Source of the DNA: Sphingomonas endophytica
GTDB lineage: Bacteria; Pseudomonadota; Alphaproteobacteria; Sphingomonadales; Sphingomonadaceae
Assembly: GCF_014199415.1 (NCBI RefSeq)
Contig: NZ_JACIJN010000011.1
Coordinates: 1-64,000, forward strand
Length of the DNA: 64,000 nt
Reading direction: 5' to 3'
A model generated the notes under the pieces. The model was not told the origin of the DNA and did no database searches. It saw only the letters and a list, made by a program, of their open reading frames with translations. This document shows, in pieces, positions 50,389 to 59,147 of this stretch. How positions within the stretch are numbered: position 1 is the stretch's first letter; every line of letters starts with the position of its first letter. Made by a program: the position numbers and the translations under genes.

Positions 50389-50847
50389 TCAGGGCAGGCG
50401 ATAATGGTCGGCGAGCCGATCGAGCGCGAGCGTCAGCACCAGCCGCCCGCTGCGCGTCGGCCAGCCCAATGCGCGCTCGCTGTCGGGCAAGCTCTCGCCC
50501 GCGCAGACCACGCGCCACAGCACGTCCGACAGGCCCGGGCCAACCGCGGCGATCGCGGCATCGAAGCGGCGCTTGGCGGCGAGCTGCGCGGTGGCCGGGT
50601 CCGCACGCTCCCCTGCGCCGCCATCCACGCGTTGCGTCCAGCGCATCGTCACCGCCGGACCGAGCGCGGCGCGTTCGTAATCCTGCTGGAGCCGTTCGCC
50701 GCCCTCGTTCTGGCGCCGGCTGACCAATTGGCGCGCCGCGAGCCACGCCAACGGTGATTCGCGGCGGTTGACCGTCACGCGCCGCGCCCCGCCGGTCCCG
50801 CGCCGCCCATGTGCGTCGATCGTCTGCTCCACCAGTTCCTGCATCAT
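50389..50847 (-). CDS. DUF6456 domain protein
   Basis: The 152-residue protein carries a segment conserved in alphaproteobacterial DUF6456 proteins (SPLAWLAARQLVSRRQNEGGERLQQDYERA, spanning about residues 31-60) and the C-terminal VLWRVVCAGESLPDSERALGW, TRSGRLVLTLALDRLADHY. The helical C-terminus resembles a DNA-binding regulator. The function of DUF6456 is not established to my knowledge. Starts at ATG 50847 (or 50844). It lies 40 nt upstream of the DapF-like gene and may be co-transcribed. Confidence 0.75.
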   Translation of the reverse strand: MMQELVEQTIDAHGRRGTGGARRVTVNRRESPLAWLAARQLVSRRQNEGGERLQQDYERAALGPAVTMRWTQRVDGGAGERADPATAQLAAKRRFDAAIAAVGPGLSDVLWRVVCAGESLPDSERALGWPTRSGRLVLTLALDRLADHYRLP

Positions 50848-50977
50848 GCGCTCCGTGCCTGCCGATGCGCGCGGGCTCGCAGATGTTGGAGGTTGTAGGA
50901 CAGCGTGATTCGCGTTCGATCCACTTGCGGCGGAGCGGGCCGGTGCCGCCGCCGATCCAGCGATGGTGGATCAGCCC

Positions 50978-52141
50978 CTAGACCCGCCGCGCCCCGGCCG
51001 CGCGTACCGCGGCCAACGTCGGCCACCCGTTCACCGCCATCAACAGATCGGCCTCGGCGAGCACGCATTTGAGCACATGCGCGCACCCGGCCGCACCACC
51101 CAATGCTAATCCGTAGCAATAGGGGCGACCGAGGCCGACGAGATCGGCACCCAGCGCTACCGCCTTGATCAGGTCGGTTCCCGATCGCACCCCGCTGTCG
51201 AACAGCACCGGCACCCGCCCCGCCACCGCCTCGGCGACCGCGGGCAACAGGTCGATCGCGGCGATCCCGCCGTTCGCCTGCCGGCCGCCATGGTTGGAGA
51301 CGTAGATGCCGTCGGCGCCACAATCGATCGCCCGGTGCGCGTCGTCGGGATGGCAGATGCCCTTGAGGATGATCGGCATTCTGGTCAGCGATCGCAGCCA
51401 TGCCATGTCGTCCCACGTCAGGACGCGTCCGAACGTCGCCGCCCAGGTCGCGACCGCGGCCTGCGGATCCTCCTCGGGCGGGCGCGTCAGCAAGGCGCGG
51501 AACGCCGGATCGCCGAAGTAATTGGCGAGCACATGCCCGCGTAACTGCGGGAAATTTCCGGTGTTGAGGTCGCGCGGCCGCCAGCCTGTCACCCAGGTGT
51601 CGAGCGTCACCACCAGCGCGGCATAGCCGGCGGCCTCGGCGCGCGCGACGATGCTGGCGGCGACATCGGGGTTGCGCGACGTATAGAGCTGGAACAGCGC
51701 GGGAATCTCTCCGCACGCCGCCCGCACCGCCTCCAGCGGATCGTTGGCGAGCGTCGAGGCGCAGAACGGCACACCGGTCGCCGACGACGCCTGCGCCGCG
51801 GCGAGATCCCCGTGTCCGTCGTCGGTGCAGATGCCGTTGACCCCGATCGGCGCCATGAACAGCGGCGAGGGCAGCCTGTGCCCGAACAGCGTCGCCGACA
51901 GGTCGCGCGTCGCGGTGTCCACCATCATCCGCGGCACCATTCCCCAATGCGCAAAGGCGGTTGCATTGATGTCCTGCGTCCGCTCGTCCCCGCAGCCGCC
52001 CTGCACATAGTCGCGCACCGAGGGCGACCAATGCGCCTCGGCGCGCGCACGCAGCGTGGCATGGTCGACCGGCCATTCGGGCACGATCCCCGACAGGCCC
52101 GCGAAATAGATCGCGTTCTGGTAGTCGCCGTAATGCGGCAT
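50978..52141 (-). CDS. FMN-dependent alpha-hydroxy-acid oxidase, lactate monooxygenase-like
   Basis: The 387-residue TIM barrel belongs to the FMN-dependent alpha-hydroxy acid dehydrogenase family. Visible are FMN/substrate residues in PLFMAPIG, the QLYTSRN segment, the active-site SNHGGRQ (catalytic His and substrate-binding Arg), VLFDSGVRSGTDL and VGLGRPY. The N-terminal sequence (YQNAIYFAGLSG) and length are closest to lactate 2-monooxygenase/oxidase rather than membrane-bound LldD. Substrate is not certain. ATG 52141 chosen. A longer frame exists upstream without support. Confidence 0.85.
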   Translation of the reverse strand: MPHYGDYQNAIYFAGLSGIVPEWPVDHATLRARAEAHWSPSVRDYVQGGCGDERTQDINATAFAHWGMVPRMMVDTATRDLSATLFGHRLPSPLFMAPIGVNGICTDDGHGDLAAAQASSATGVPFCASTLANDPLEAVRAACGEIPALFQLYTSRNPDVAASIVARAEAAGYAALVVTLDTWVTGWRPRDLNTGNFPQLRGHVLANYFGDPAFRALLTRPPEEDPQAAVATWAATFGRVLTWDDMAWLRSLTRMPIILKGICHPDDAHRAIDCGADGIYVSNHGGRQANGGIAAIDLLPAVAEAVAGRVPVLFDSGVRSGTDLIKAVALGADLVGLGRPYCYGLALGGAAGCAHVLKCVLAEADLLMAVNGWPTLAAVRAAGARRV

Positions 52142-52287
52142 GATCCTCTCCGTAAGGCGGCGGAGAGTGCCGGGCGGCGGCAGGCTTGTCGATGGGGATG
52201 CGGTGGGTGGAGCGTTGGAAAGGCGGCGGTTTTTGTCTGTCCTGACACATGCATGTCAGAGGCGGGGCGGCGTCGCGGGACGAGAAA

Positions 52288-52362
52288 GACATGCGCCCCT
52301 GCCTGCGCAGGGGCGACGGTGCCTCAATCAGCCGTCGCCCCTGCGAGGCAGGGGCGCATGTC
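52288..52362. repeat. Long REP-like inverted repeat pair
   Basis: A 32-nt arm (52288-52319) and a 31-nt arm (52332-52362) are reverse complements with one indel, around a 12-nt spacer. Each arm is itself a palindrome built on CGCCCCTGC...GCAGGGGCG. It resembles the extragenic palindromes common in sphingomonads. Confidence 0.7.
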
Positions 52363-52422
52363 TGCCGCCTTCGTCGGTGCGGTCGCCTCATCACCGAGGT
52401 CACTGTGTCTCAAGCAGACACG

Positions 52423-52455
52423 AAAAAGCCGGCGCGCTCTTGCGAGCACGCCGGC
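52423..52455 (-). terminator. Intrinsic terminator of the rplK-rplA operon
   Basis: On the minus strand a hairpin with arms GCCGGCGTGCTC and GAGCGCGCCGGC (one mismatch, 4-nt loop) is followed by TTTTTC, 34 nt after the rplA stop. This is a standard rho-independent terminator. Confidence 0.8.
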
Positions 52456-52488
52456 CTTTACCTGACGACCTAGGTCGTCGCGTCGGAC

Positions 52489-53181
52489 TTACGCCCCCGC
52501 GACTTCCGTGGTGTCGACCTTGATGCCCGGGCCCATCGTCGAGCTGACGGCGACCTTGCGGACATACTTGCCCTTCGCGCCCGACGGCTTGGCCTTGACC
52601 ACCGCGTCGACCAAAGCGTCGAAGTTGCGACGCAGGTCTTCCTGCGCGAACGACGCCTTGCCGATGCCCGAGTGGATGATGCCCGCCTTCTCGACGCGAT
52701 ACTCGACCTGACCGCCCTTGGCCGCCTTGACGGCTTCCGCGACGTTCATGGTCACCGTGCCCAGCTTCGGGTTCGGCATCAGGCCCTTGGGACCCAGCAC
52801 CTTGCCGAGGCGACCGACGACGCCCATCATGTCCGGGGTCGCGATGCAGCGATCGAAGTCGATCGTGCCGCCCTGGATGGTCTCCATCAGGTCTTCGGCA
52901 CCGACGACGTCCGCACCGGCGGCGCGCGCCTCGTCGGCCTTCGCGCCGCGCGCGAACACGCCGACGCGAACCGTCTTGCCGGTGCCGGCCGGGAGCGTGA
53001 CGACGCCACGGACCATCTGGTCGGCGTGACGCGGATCGACGCCGAGGTTCAGCGCGACTTCGATCGTCTCGTCGAACTTCGAGGTCGCCCCCGACTTCGC
53101 CAGCGCGATCGCCTCGTCGACGCCGTGCAGCTTCTCACGATCGATCGTGACGGCCTTCTGCTTCTTGGTCAGCTTCGCCAT
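52489..53181 (-). CDS. rplA: 50S ribosomal protein L1
   Basis: The 230-residue protein is full-length L1, with the characteristic blocks [52 protein letters not shown] (rRNA-binding) and the C-terminal [22 protein letters not shown]. It binds 23S rRNA at the mobile stalk near the E site and may repress its own operon by binding the leader mRNA. It follows rplK by 4 nt and is followed by an intrinsic terminator. Confidence 0.98.
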   Translation of the reverse strand: MAKLTKKQKAVTIDREKLHGVDEAIALAKSGATSKFDETIEVALNLGVDPRHADQMVRGVVTLPAGTGKTVRVGVFARGAKADEARAAGADVVGAEDLMETIQGGTIDFDRCIATPDMMGVVGRLGKVLGPKGLMPNPKLGTVTMNVAEAVKAAKGGQVEYRVEKAGIIHSGIGKASFAQEDLRRNFDALVDAVVKAKPSGAKGKYVRKVAVSSTMGPGIKVDTTEVAGA

Positions 53182-53185
53182 GATC

Positions 53186-53617
53186 TCAGCCCTCCACCAC
53201 TTCGAGGCCCATCGCGCGGGCCGAGCCTTCGATGATCTTGGTCGCCGCGTCGATGTCGTTGGCGTTCAGATCCTTCATCTTCGTCTGCGCGATCTCGGCC
53301 AGCTGCGACCGCTTGATCTTGCCCGCCGACACCTTGCCCGGCTCCTTCGAGCCCGACTTCAGGTTCGCCGCCTTCTTGATGAGGAAGGTCGCCGGCGGCG
53401 TCTTCGTCACGAACGAGAAGGAGCGGTCGGCATAGACGGTGATGACGGTGGGGAGGGGCGCGCCCTTCTCCATCTCGCCGGTCTGCGCGTTGAACGCCTT
53501 GCAGAATTCCATGATGTTCACGCCGCGCTGACCCAGCGCCGGACCGATCGGCGGCGAGGGGTTGGCGGAACCGGCCGGGACCTGCAGCTTGATATAGCCT
53601 GTGATCTTCTTTGCCAT
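53186..53617 (-). CDS. rplK: 50S ribosomal protein L11
   Basis: The 143-residue protein is a typical L11: [40 protein letters not shown] (rRNA and trimethylation region), [20 protein letters not shown] and a C-terminal RNA-binding domain. It forms part of the GTPase-associated centre and is required for RelA activation. Start ATG 53617 fits the family length. A slightly longer frame to 53641 is not needed. It lies in the usual secE-nusG-rplK-rplA order, but an AraC-type gene is inserted on the opposite strand between nusG and rplK. Confidence 0.98.
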   Translation of the reverse strand: MAKKITGYIKLQVPAGSANPSPPIGPALGQRGVNIMEFCKAFNAQTGEMEKGAPLPTVITVYADRSFSFVTKTPPATFLIKKAANLKSGSKEPGKVSAGKIKRSQLAEIAQTKMKDLNANDIDAATKIIEGSARAMGLEVVEG

Positions 53618-53880
53618 GCGTCTCACTCTGTTACGGGGCACGGCGTCGCCGCTGCGCCCGGTTCAAGTCTAGCGGTTCGTCCGGGCGCCGCCGTGGCGAC
53701 ACCCTCCCGCAGTTCCAGGTCAATGATGACAGGGAAGCGTGCGCCGTTAGCGGATTACCGCCGAGCGCGCAACCGCCGCATCACCGATGGGCGTGACCGC
53801 AACGACACAGGCGTATGAGATTTACGGAGCCATCGCGATTTTTACTGCCGGATCGGTATTTGTTGTCGTAGCCACCAACC

Positions 53881-54816
53881 ATGGGTGGGGCGATTCCGCG
53901 TACTGGTGCATCTCTGGGCGGCGCGCCGCTGTCGCTGAGTCGCACGCCCCCGGCGGCGCTCGCCGAGCATATCGCGCGCTTTTTCGTGACCGTCATCGAG
54001 CGTCCGACCGACGCGTTGCTCGACGACTTTCTGCTCCACGAGAACGCCTATGTCCGCGTGCCGGTGGTCGGCGCGTGGGAAACGCTGATCGACGATCGCT
54101 GGATCGGCTATGAAGGGCCGATGCTGTTCGGCGCGCAGGAGCGGCGCTTCCCGGTCCGCTGCCGCGGCCCGATCGTCGCGGCAGGCTTCATGATCCGTCC
54201 GGGTGCATGGTTTTCCTTTTGTGACGAAAGCGCCGACCGGATGGCCGACCGGCTCGCGCCGATCGGTGGCGATTGGGGCGCGGCGCTGCGCTGGGCGACC
54301 GAGGATGTCTACGATCACGAGCAGACCTTTGCGCGGCTGGAGCAGGTGGTCCACGAACGCGTGATCGTGCGCGCCATTCCGACCGACTCGCTCAGCGCGG
54401 CGTTCGAGCGCATCGCGCGCGTCGATCCGGTGCGCCCGGTCGCCGAGATCGCGGCGGAGTTCGGCATGTCGGGGCGGCGGCTCGACCGCGCGGTGCGCGC
54501 CCATTTCGGGCATCTGCCGAAAACGGTGCTGCGCCGCAGCCGTTTTCTCGACATGGCGGCGGTGATGCGCGGCCTTGCGGTGCCGACCGCCGACGAATTG
54601 GCGGAGCTGCGTTTCTACGACGCATCGCACCTCAATCGCGAGTTCCGGCAGTTCGTCGGCATGACGCCGGCGCAATTCCGGCGCTCGCAGACGATGCTGT
54701 TCACGCCGGGACTGGAGGTGCGCCAACAGCGCAAGCGCGTCGACCTCGCGCCGCATGTCGTCGCCGCGCCGTGGCGTGACGAGGCGGGGGCGGGGACGCC
54801 GGCGGCGAGCGCGTAG
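53881..54816 (+). CDS. AraC-family transcriptional regulator
   Basis: The 311-residue protein has an N-terminal ligand-type domain (about residues 1-190) and two C-terminal helix-turn-helix motifs: PVAEIAAEFGMSGRRLDRAV with FGHLPKTVLRRSRF, and ADELAELRFYDASHLNREFR with FVGMTPAQFRRS. The second carries the conserved AraC signature. The ligand is unknown. It is inserted antisense between rplK and nusG, interrupting the otherwise conserved ribosomal gene order. Confidence 0.85.
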   Translation: MGGAIPRTGASLGGAPLSLSRTPPAALAEHIARFFVTVIERPTDALLDDFLLHENAYVRVPVVGAWETLIDDRWIGYEGPMLFGAQERRFPVRCRGPIVAAGFMIRPGAWFSFCDESADRMADRLAPIGGDWGAALRWATEDVYDHEQTFARLEQVVHERVIVRAIPTDSLSAAFERIARVDPVRPVAEIAAEFGMSGRRLDRAVRAHFGHLPKTVLRRSRFLDMAAVMRGLAVPTADELAELRFYDASHLNREFRQFVGMTPAQFRRSQTMLFTPGLEVRQQRKRVDLAPHVVAAPWRDEAGAGTPAASA

Positions 54817-54842
54817 GCGGCTAAGATAGTCGATGCGAGCGC

Positions 54843-54889
54843 AGCGAAGCAATCCACGGCGTCCTGATCAGGCCCTGGATGGCTTCGCT
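54843..54889. repeat. REP-like inverted repeat between araC-type gene and nusG
   Basis: AGCGAAGCAATCCA (54843-54856) and TGGATGGCTTCGCT (54876-54889) form a 14-bp inverted repeat with one mismatch and a 19-nt spacer, located between convergent genes. AGCGAAGCAATCC-type palindromes are widespread in sphingomonad intergenic regions. Confidence 0.65.
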
Positions 54890-54955
54890 AGGCCCGCGAC
54901 GGCGGATAAGTACGGCGTTGCCCCGGAACACCAAGCCCCGGGGCGACAGGCCGGC

Positions 54956-55492
54956 TTACTTGCTGCGCTCGACCTGTTCGAAGTCGAGCTCGACGGGAGT
55001 CGCGCGGCCGAAGATGCTGACCGAGACCTTGACCTTCGACTTGTCGAAATCGAGTTCCTCGACCGTGCCGTTGAAGCTGGCGAACGGACCTTCCAGCACC
55101 TTGACCGCGTCGCCGATCTCGTAATCGACCTTGACCTTGGTCTTCGGCGCGGCGGCGGCCTCTTCCTTCGAGTTGAGCATCCGCGCCGCCTCGGCATCCG
55201 AGATCGGCTGCGGCTTGCCCGACGAGCCGAGGAAGCCGGTGACCTTGGGCGTGTTCTTGACGAGGTGATAGACGTCGTCGTTCATCGCCAGCTTGGCGAG
55301 GACGTAGCCCGGCATGAACTTGCGCTCGACCGCGATCTTCTTGCCGCGCCGCGCCTCGGTGACCGTCTCGGTCGGCACCTCGATCTGCTCGACCAGCTGT
55401 TCGAGGCCCATCCGCGTGGCCTCCGACATGATCGAATCGCGGACCTTGCCCTCGAAGCCCGAGTAGGCGTGGATGATGTACCAGCGCGCCAT
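54956..55492 (-). CDS. nusG: Transcription termination/antitermination factor NusG
   Basis: The 178-residue protein has a NusG NGN domain ([50 protein letters not shown]) and a KOW domain ([22 protein letters not shown]). It binds RNA polymerase to raise processivity and links it to Rho or ribosomes. The start at ATG 55492 is correct for the family. A longer frame contains secE shadow sequence. It follows secE by 17 nt. Confidence 0.98.
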   Translation of the reverse strand: MARWYIIHAYSGFEGKVRDSIMSEATRMGLEQLVEQIEVPTETVTEARRGKKIAVERKFMPGYVLAKLAMNDDVYHLVKNTPKVTGFLGSSGKPQPISDAEAARMLNSKEEAAAAPKTKVKVDYEIGDAVKVLEGPFASFNGTVEELDFDKSKVKVSVSIFGRATPVELDFEQVERSK

Positions 55493-55509
55493 CTTTTGGA
55501 ATTCCGTCC

Positions 55510-55707
55510 TTACTGCGCCAGGCTCAGCAACGCCTTCACGACGGCGTTGAAGATCGAATCGACCGAGAGGAAGAACAGCGCGAGCACCGTCGTCATGATG
55601 ACGACCATCACGCCGGTCATGACCGTCTCGCGCCCGGTCGGCCAGACGACCTTGGCGGTCTCGGTCCGCACCTGACGGATGAATTCGATCGGGGTCGTCT
55701 TCGCCAC
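55510..55707 (-). CDS. secE: Preprotein translocase subunit SecE
   Basis: The 65-residue protein is a short, single-span SecE: an amphipathic cytoplasmic helix (PIEFIRQVRTETAKVVWPTG, containing the conserved KVxWP) and one membrane span (MVVIMTTVLALFFLSVDSIF). It clamps SecY in the translocon. It sits between tRNA-Trp and nusG in the standard alphaproteobacterial order. Confidence 0.97.
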   Translation of the reverse strand: MAKTTPIEFIRQVRTETAKVVWPTGRETVMTGVMVVIMTTVLALFFLSVDSIFNAVVKALLSLAQ

Positions 55708-55989
55708 GAAACTGCGCCTTCGTTGAGCCCTGGCCCGGTTGAGCCTGAAAATGAAGTCCCGGCATAGGATCGCTACCGCTGCCCGGTCCGAAACCGGGAA
55801 GCGGTCGGCAAGCCGTCCGCGATGTCGGATGTGGCAAGGGACATAGGATCGTGCACGGCAAAAGGCAAGCGGGGCAGGCGGGTGGCGAACCGCTGGACGA
55901 TGCCCACGAAAAAGGGCCGGGTGCGCGATGCGCCCGGCCCTTTCGCAAGATCATCGCACGCCGCCGTCACCGGCCGCGTGCGCGTCCGA
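55708..55989. other. Intergenic region upstream of secE
   Basis: Holds the secE-nusG promoter region and the 3' flank of a small secreted protein gene. A GGGCCGG...CCGGCCC repeat is visible (about 55,915-55,940, arms GGGCCGGG/CCCGGCCC), which may terminate the small gene. No further gene is supported. Confidence 0.4.
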
Positions 55990-56229
55990 TCAGTTGCTGT
56001 CGGAATCGTCGTTGTTGTCGTTGACGATCGCGATCACGCCGATCGCGGCAATGCCGGCGGCGATGATGACGCCGAACAGGCCGGCACCGGCCAGCTCGCT
56101 CTTCTTGGCCGACGGCGACGCGGCGCGCGACTGCGCAACCGACAGGCTGGCGGCCGGATTGCTGGTCGCGGCGAGCGCCGGGGTGGCGATGAGGCTGAGC
56201 GCAGCGGCGCCGGCGAGGATCGAACGCAT
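55990..56229 (-). CDS. Small exported protein with C-terminal membrane segment
   Basis: The 79-residue product has a signal peptide (residues 1-20, cleaved near ALAATS), a Ser/Ala-rich linker and a hydrophobic span (LFGVIIAAGIAAIGVIAIV, about residues 51-69) ending in an acidic NDNNDDSDSN tail. Proteins with this layout are frequent in sphingomonads and of unknown function. A good AGGGAGTT-like ribosome site precedes the start. Confidence 0.7.
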   Translation of the reverse strand: MRSILAGAAALSLIATPALAATSNPAASLSVAQSRAASPSAKKSELAGAGLFGVIIAAGIAAIGVIAIVNDNNDDSDSN

Positions 56230-56328
56230 AGTAGAACTCCCTTGAGTGGCTTTAACCCAGATCGCGCTATGGCGCTGTGCGGCACAACACGCAAGCGGCG
56301 TATTGGCTCCGGATTGACAAAAGGTTTC

Positions 56329-56404
56329 TGGCAGGAGTGGAGGGACTCGAACCCACGGCCCTCGGTTTTGGAGACCGATGCTCTACCAACTGAGCTACAC
56401 TCCT
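56329..56404 (-). tRNA. trpT: tRNA-Trp (anticodon CCA)
   Basis: The 76-nt gene (CCA included) folds into a full cloverleaf: acceptor AGGAGTG/CACTCCT, D-arm GCTCAGTTGG, anticodon loop CTCCAAA with CCA, T-arm GGTTCGAGTCC. The 3' CCA is encoded. It is upstream of secE, as in many alphaproteobacteria. Confidence 0.97.
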
Positions 56405-56463
56405 GTGCGGGCTGCGCTGTTGAACGTATCCGCAGCGTTCGTCAAGCGATTGCTGCGACGATC

Positions 56464-58815
56464 CTAGGCGGCATGCGTCTGGAGGTGCCGCATCGCCAGC
56501 GCGCGCGCCTCGACGACCGGGAGCGGACGCCCGAAATAATAGCCCTGGATGCTGCGGCAGCCCAGCTCCTGCACCAGCCGAAGTTCGGCCTCGGTCTCGA
56601 CGCCCTCGGCGGTGGTGGTCATGTCGAGGCTGTCGGCCATCGCGACCACCGCGCGGATGATCGCGATCGCCTCGACCCGTCCGGCCGCGGCGGTCTGGAC
56701 GAAGCTGCGGTCGATCTTGATCGACGAGAAGCGGGTCGAACTCAGATAGCCGAGCGACGAATAGCCGGTGCCGAAATCGTCGAGGCTGAGCCCGACGCCG
56801 AGCGCCAGGATGTCGCCGAGCACGCGCGTCGCGCCGGTGCCCTCGCGCAGGAACACGCTTTCGGTCACCTCCAGCTCCAGCCGCCGCGCGGACAGGCCGC
56901 TCTCGGCGAGCGCCTCGGCGACGACCGTAACGAACTGCGGGTTGTGAAGCTGTTCGGGCGAGACGTTGACCGCGACCCGCACGTTGTCCGGCCACGCCGC
57001 CGCCTCGGCGCAGGCCGTGCGCACCACCCATTCGCCGATCGGCGCGATCAGCCGCGCCTCTTCGGCGATCGGGATGAACTTGGACGGCGGGATCTGTCCG
57101 AAGCCGGGATGGTGCCAGCGCAGCAGCGCCTCGAACCCGCGCAGCGCCCCGCTCGTCGCATCGACGACCGGCTGGTAATCGAGCGACAATTCGTCGTTCG
57201 CCAGCGCCTGGCGCAGCGCCATCTCGAGCACGCGGCGCTCCTCGGCCTGCGCATGAAGCTGCGGCTCATAGGCGTGGAAGACGCCGCCGCCCTGATCCTT
57301 CGAGCGGTAGAGCGCGAGATCGGCGGAGCGGATCAGCGTTTCGGCGCTGCGGCCGTCGCGCGGGGAGGTCGCGACGCCGACCGACGCGCCGATGTAGAGC
57401 GTATGCTGGTCGACCTCATAGGGCCGCGACAATGCCTCGATGATCGCCCGCGCCAGCCGCTCGACGCGCAGCGGGTCGGAGGCGTCGCGCACCACGACGG
57501 CGAATTCGTCGCCGCCCAGCCGCCCGACGATTTCCCGTTCTGCCAGCAACGTCGCCAGCCGCTCCGACACCTTGCCGAGCAGCCGGTCGCCGACCGGATG
57601 GCCGAGCGTGTCGTTGACCGCCTTGAAACGGTCGAGGTCGATCATCATCAGCGCACAGCGCGTGCGCTCGCGTTCGGCATTGGCGACCGCCTCGGCCAGC
57701 GCCTCGTTGACCGACAGGCGATTCGGCAGGCCGGTCAGCGTGTCGAACCGCGCGAGCCGCGCGATCTTCTCGGCCGAGGCGCGCTCCTCGGTGACGTCGG
57801 AGGCGACGCCGCGGAATCCACCGAAGTGACCGTCGGCGTCGCGGCGCGGCGAGGCGGCGATCCGCCACCAGCGCTGCTCGCCGGCGACCACCACCGGCAA
57901 ATTGAGGTCGCGGATCGCCTCGCGGTTGCGCAGCCGCGTCGCGAGTTCGCGCAGCACGGGGGCGACCTGTCCGCTGTCCCAGCCGGTGCCGGCCAGCACC
58001 TCCAGCAGCGGCCGTTCGGCGAGCTGGTCGCGATCGACCCCGCAGGCGGCGGCGAAGCGCGCGCTCGGCGCGACGATCCGCCGCGAGGCATCGGTCTGCC
58101 ACAGCCAGTCGGGCGAGGTCTCGTCGAAGTCGCGCAGCAACAGCCCGATCGTCCCGTCGCGCTCGGCCAGCGTCACGCCGACCGCGTGGAGCATCGCCAG
58201 CGCGCGCGCGCGGTCGAAGGTGGAAAGGCACATCAGCGTCGCGAACAGCAGGTCGACGATCGCGGCTGCGGCGTGCCCGGTGATGAACAAGGTGATCGCT
58301 GCCGAGAGCGCGGTCGCGCCGATGAAGGTGAGCGTCGCCAGCGGCACCGACACCATGGCCATCGCATAGGCGGCCATCAGCACCGCCACGACGATGTGCA
58401 TCGCCAGCGCGGTCGTCACGTGGAGATAGGGGCCGAACAGCACCGGCACCGCGCCCCATGCCAGCGCCAGCGCCGCGCTTTCGGCGACGGGCGCATGCAT
58501 CGCGCCGAGATCGGCATAGCCACCGGCACGATCGGGGCTGCGCAGCCGCCGGACCGCGGTGGCGACCGCGACCGCACCGATCGCCACGCCCCAGCTTGCC
58601 AGCCACGGCATCGGCACGCAGGCGTTGAGCAGCATCACCACCAGCGCCGCCGCGGTCAGATTGGCGGTGAGCAACAGCAGCGCGCTGTGTCGTGCCGCCA
58701 GCAGTTGCGCCGCGCGAATCCGGCCCCACAGGTCGGGATCGTCACCGTCGCTCAGCCCGAGCAGCGCGGGCAGCGGCGGTTGATGCACGAGCGGCGAGGC
58801 GGAGAAGGTGGTCAC
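56464..58815 (-). CDS. Membrane GGDEF-EAL cyclic-di-GMP protein with PAS domain
   Basis: The 783-residue protein has an N-terminal membrane region of about five or six spans (residues 45-220), a PAS-like domain (about 230-345), a GGDEF domain (FDTLTGLPNRLSVNEALAEA, IDLDRFKAVNDTLGH, GRLGGDEFAVVV) and an EAL domain (FEALLRWHHP, VNVSPEQL, SLDDFGTGYSSL, IKIDRSFV, TAEGVET). Both catalytic signatures appear intact, so it could make or degrade c-di-GMP. It is monocistronic. Confidence 0.93.
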   Translation of the reverse strand: MTTFSASPLVHQPPLPALLGLSDGDDPDLWGRIRAAQLLAARHSALLLLTANLTAAALVVMLLNACVPMPWLASWGVAIGAVAVATAVRRLRSPDRAGGYADLGAMHAPVAESAALALAWGAVPVLFGPYLHVTTALAMHIVVAVLMAAYAMAMVSVPLATLTFIGATALSAAITLFITGHAAAAIVDLLFATLMCLSTFDRARALAMLHAVGVTLAERDGTIGLLLRDFDETSPDWLWQTDASRRIVAPSARFAAACGVDRDQLAERPLLEVLAGTGWDSGQVAPVLRELATRLRNREAIRDLNLPVVVAGEQRWWRIAASPRRDADGHFGGFRGVASDVTEERASAEKIARLARFDTLTGLPNRLSVNEALAEAVANAERERTRCALMMIDLDRFKAVNDTLGHPVGDRLLGKVSERLATLLAEREIVGRLGGDEFAVVVRDASDPLRVERLARAIIEALSRPYEVDQHTLYIGASVGVATSPRDGRSAETLIRSADLALYRSKDQGGGVFHAYEPQLHAQAEERRVLEMALRQALANDELSLDYQPVVDATSGALRGFEALLRWHHPGFGQIPPSKFIPIAEEARLIAPIGEWVVRTACAEAAAWPDNVRVAVNVSPEQLHNPQFVTVVAEALAESGLSARRLELEVTESVFLREGTGATRVLGDILALGVGLSLDDFGTGYSSLGYLSSTRFSSIKIDRSFVQTAAAGRVEAIAIIRAVVAMADSLDMTTTAEGVETEAELRLVQELGCRSIQGYYFGRPLPVVEARALAMRHLQTHAA

Positions 58816-59147
58816 CTGTCCGTCTTACGCATGGTCTGGTTGACGAAGCGTTGCCCGCGGTGCGGCGTCTCGCGTCGCCCGCAGCCGTCCGCAATCATGC
58901 GGTGCAGCGGAAATTGCGCTGCAACTTCAATGGTAAAGGTGGGTGCGCAGGGTCGATCGCCACGCAATGCGCGCGGCGACACCCGCTGCTAACAGCCCGA
59001 CTTCGCGTCCTTTTATACTTATATCACGCCGACGTGGCGAAAGAGCGGGTTGATCAAAGAATATCCGGCTCACATTGGCGGTCGCCGGCAAACGGGACCA
59101 TGCGGCCCACGCCTGGGCGACAATCCGGAGGCGGCCGACCTGCCCGC
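58816..59147. other. Intergenic region between GGDEF-EAL gene and FAAL
   Basis: About 330 nt holding the GGDEF-EAL promoter and the FAAL 3' end. A short AT-richer stretch near 59,012-59,030 (TTTTATACTTATATC) resembles a -10 region. No gene, terminator or repeat could be supported. Confidence 0.4.

Larger units (their letters stand above)
52142..52488. other. Intergenic region between hydroxy-acid oxidase and rplA
   Basis: About 350 nt without a gene. It holds the large inverted-repeat pair at 52,288-52,362 and the rplA terminator at 52,423-52,455. Confidence 0.6.

Noticed and set aside
56329-56404. tRNA-Trp as a possible phage attachment site
   Set aside because: The tRNA is intact, no duplicated 3' end was seen in the window, and no integrase lies beside it.
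55822-58992. 1,056-residue plus-strand open frame across tRNA-Trp and the GGDEF-EAL gene
   Set aside because: It runs through a tRNA and is antisense to a well-supported protein. The Arg/Gln/His-rich composition is typical of a GC-rich shadow frame.
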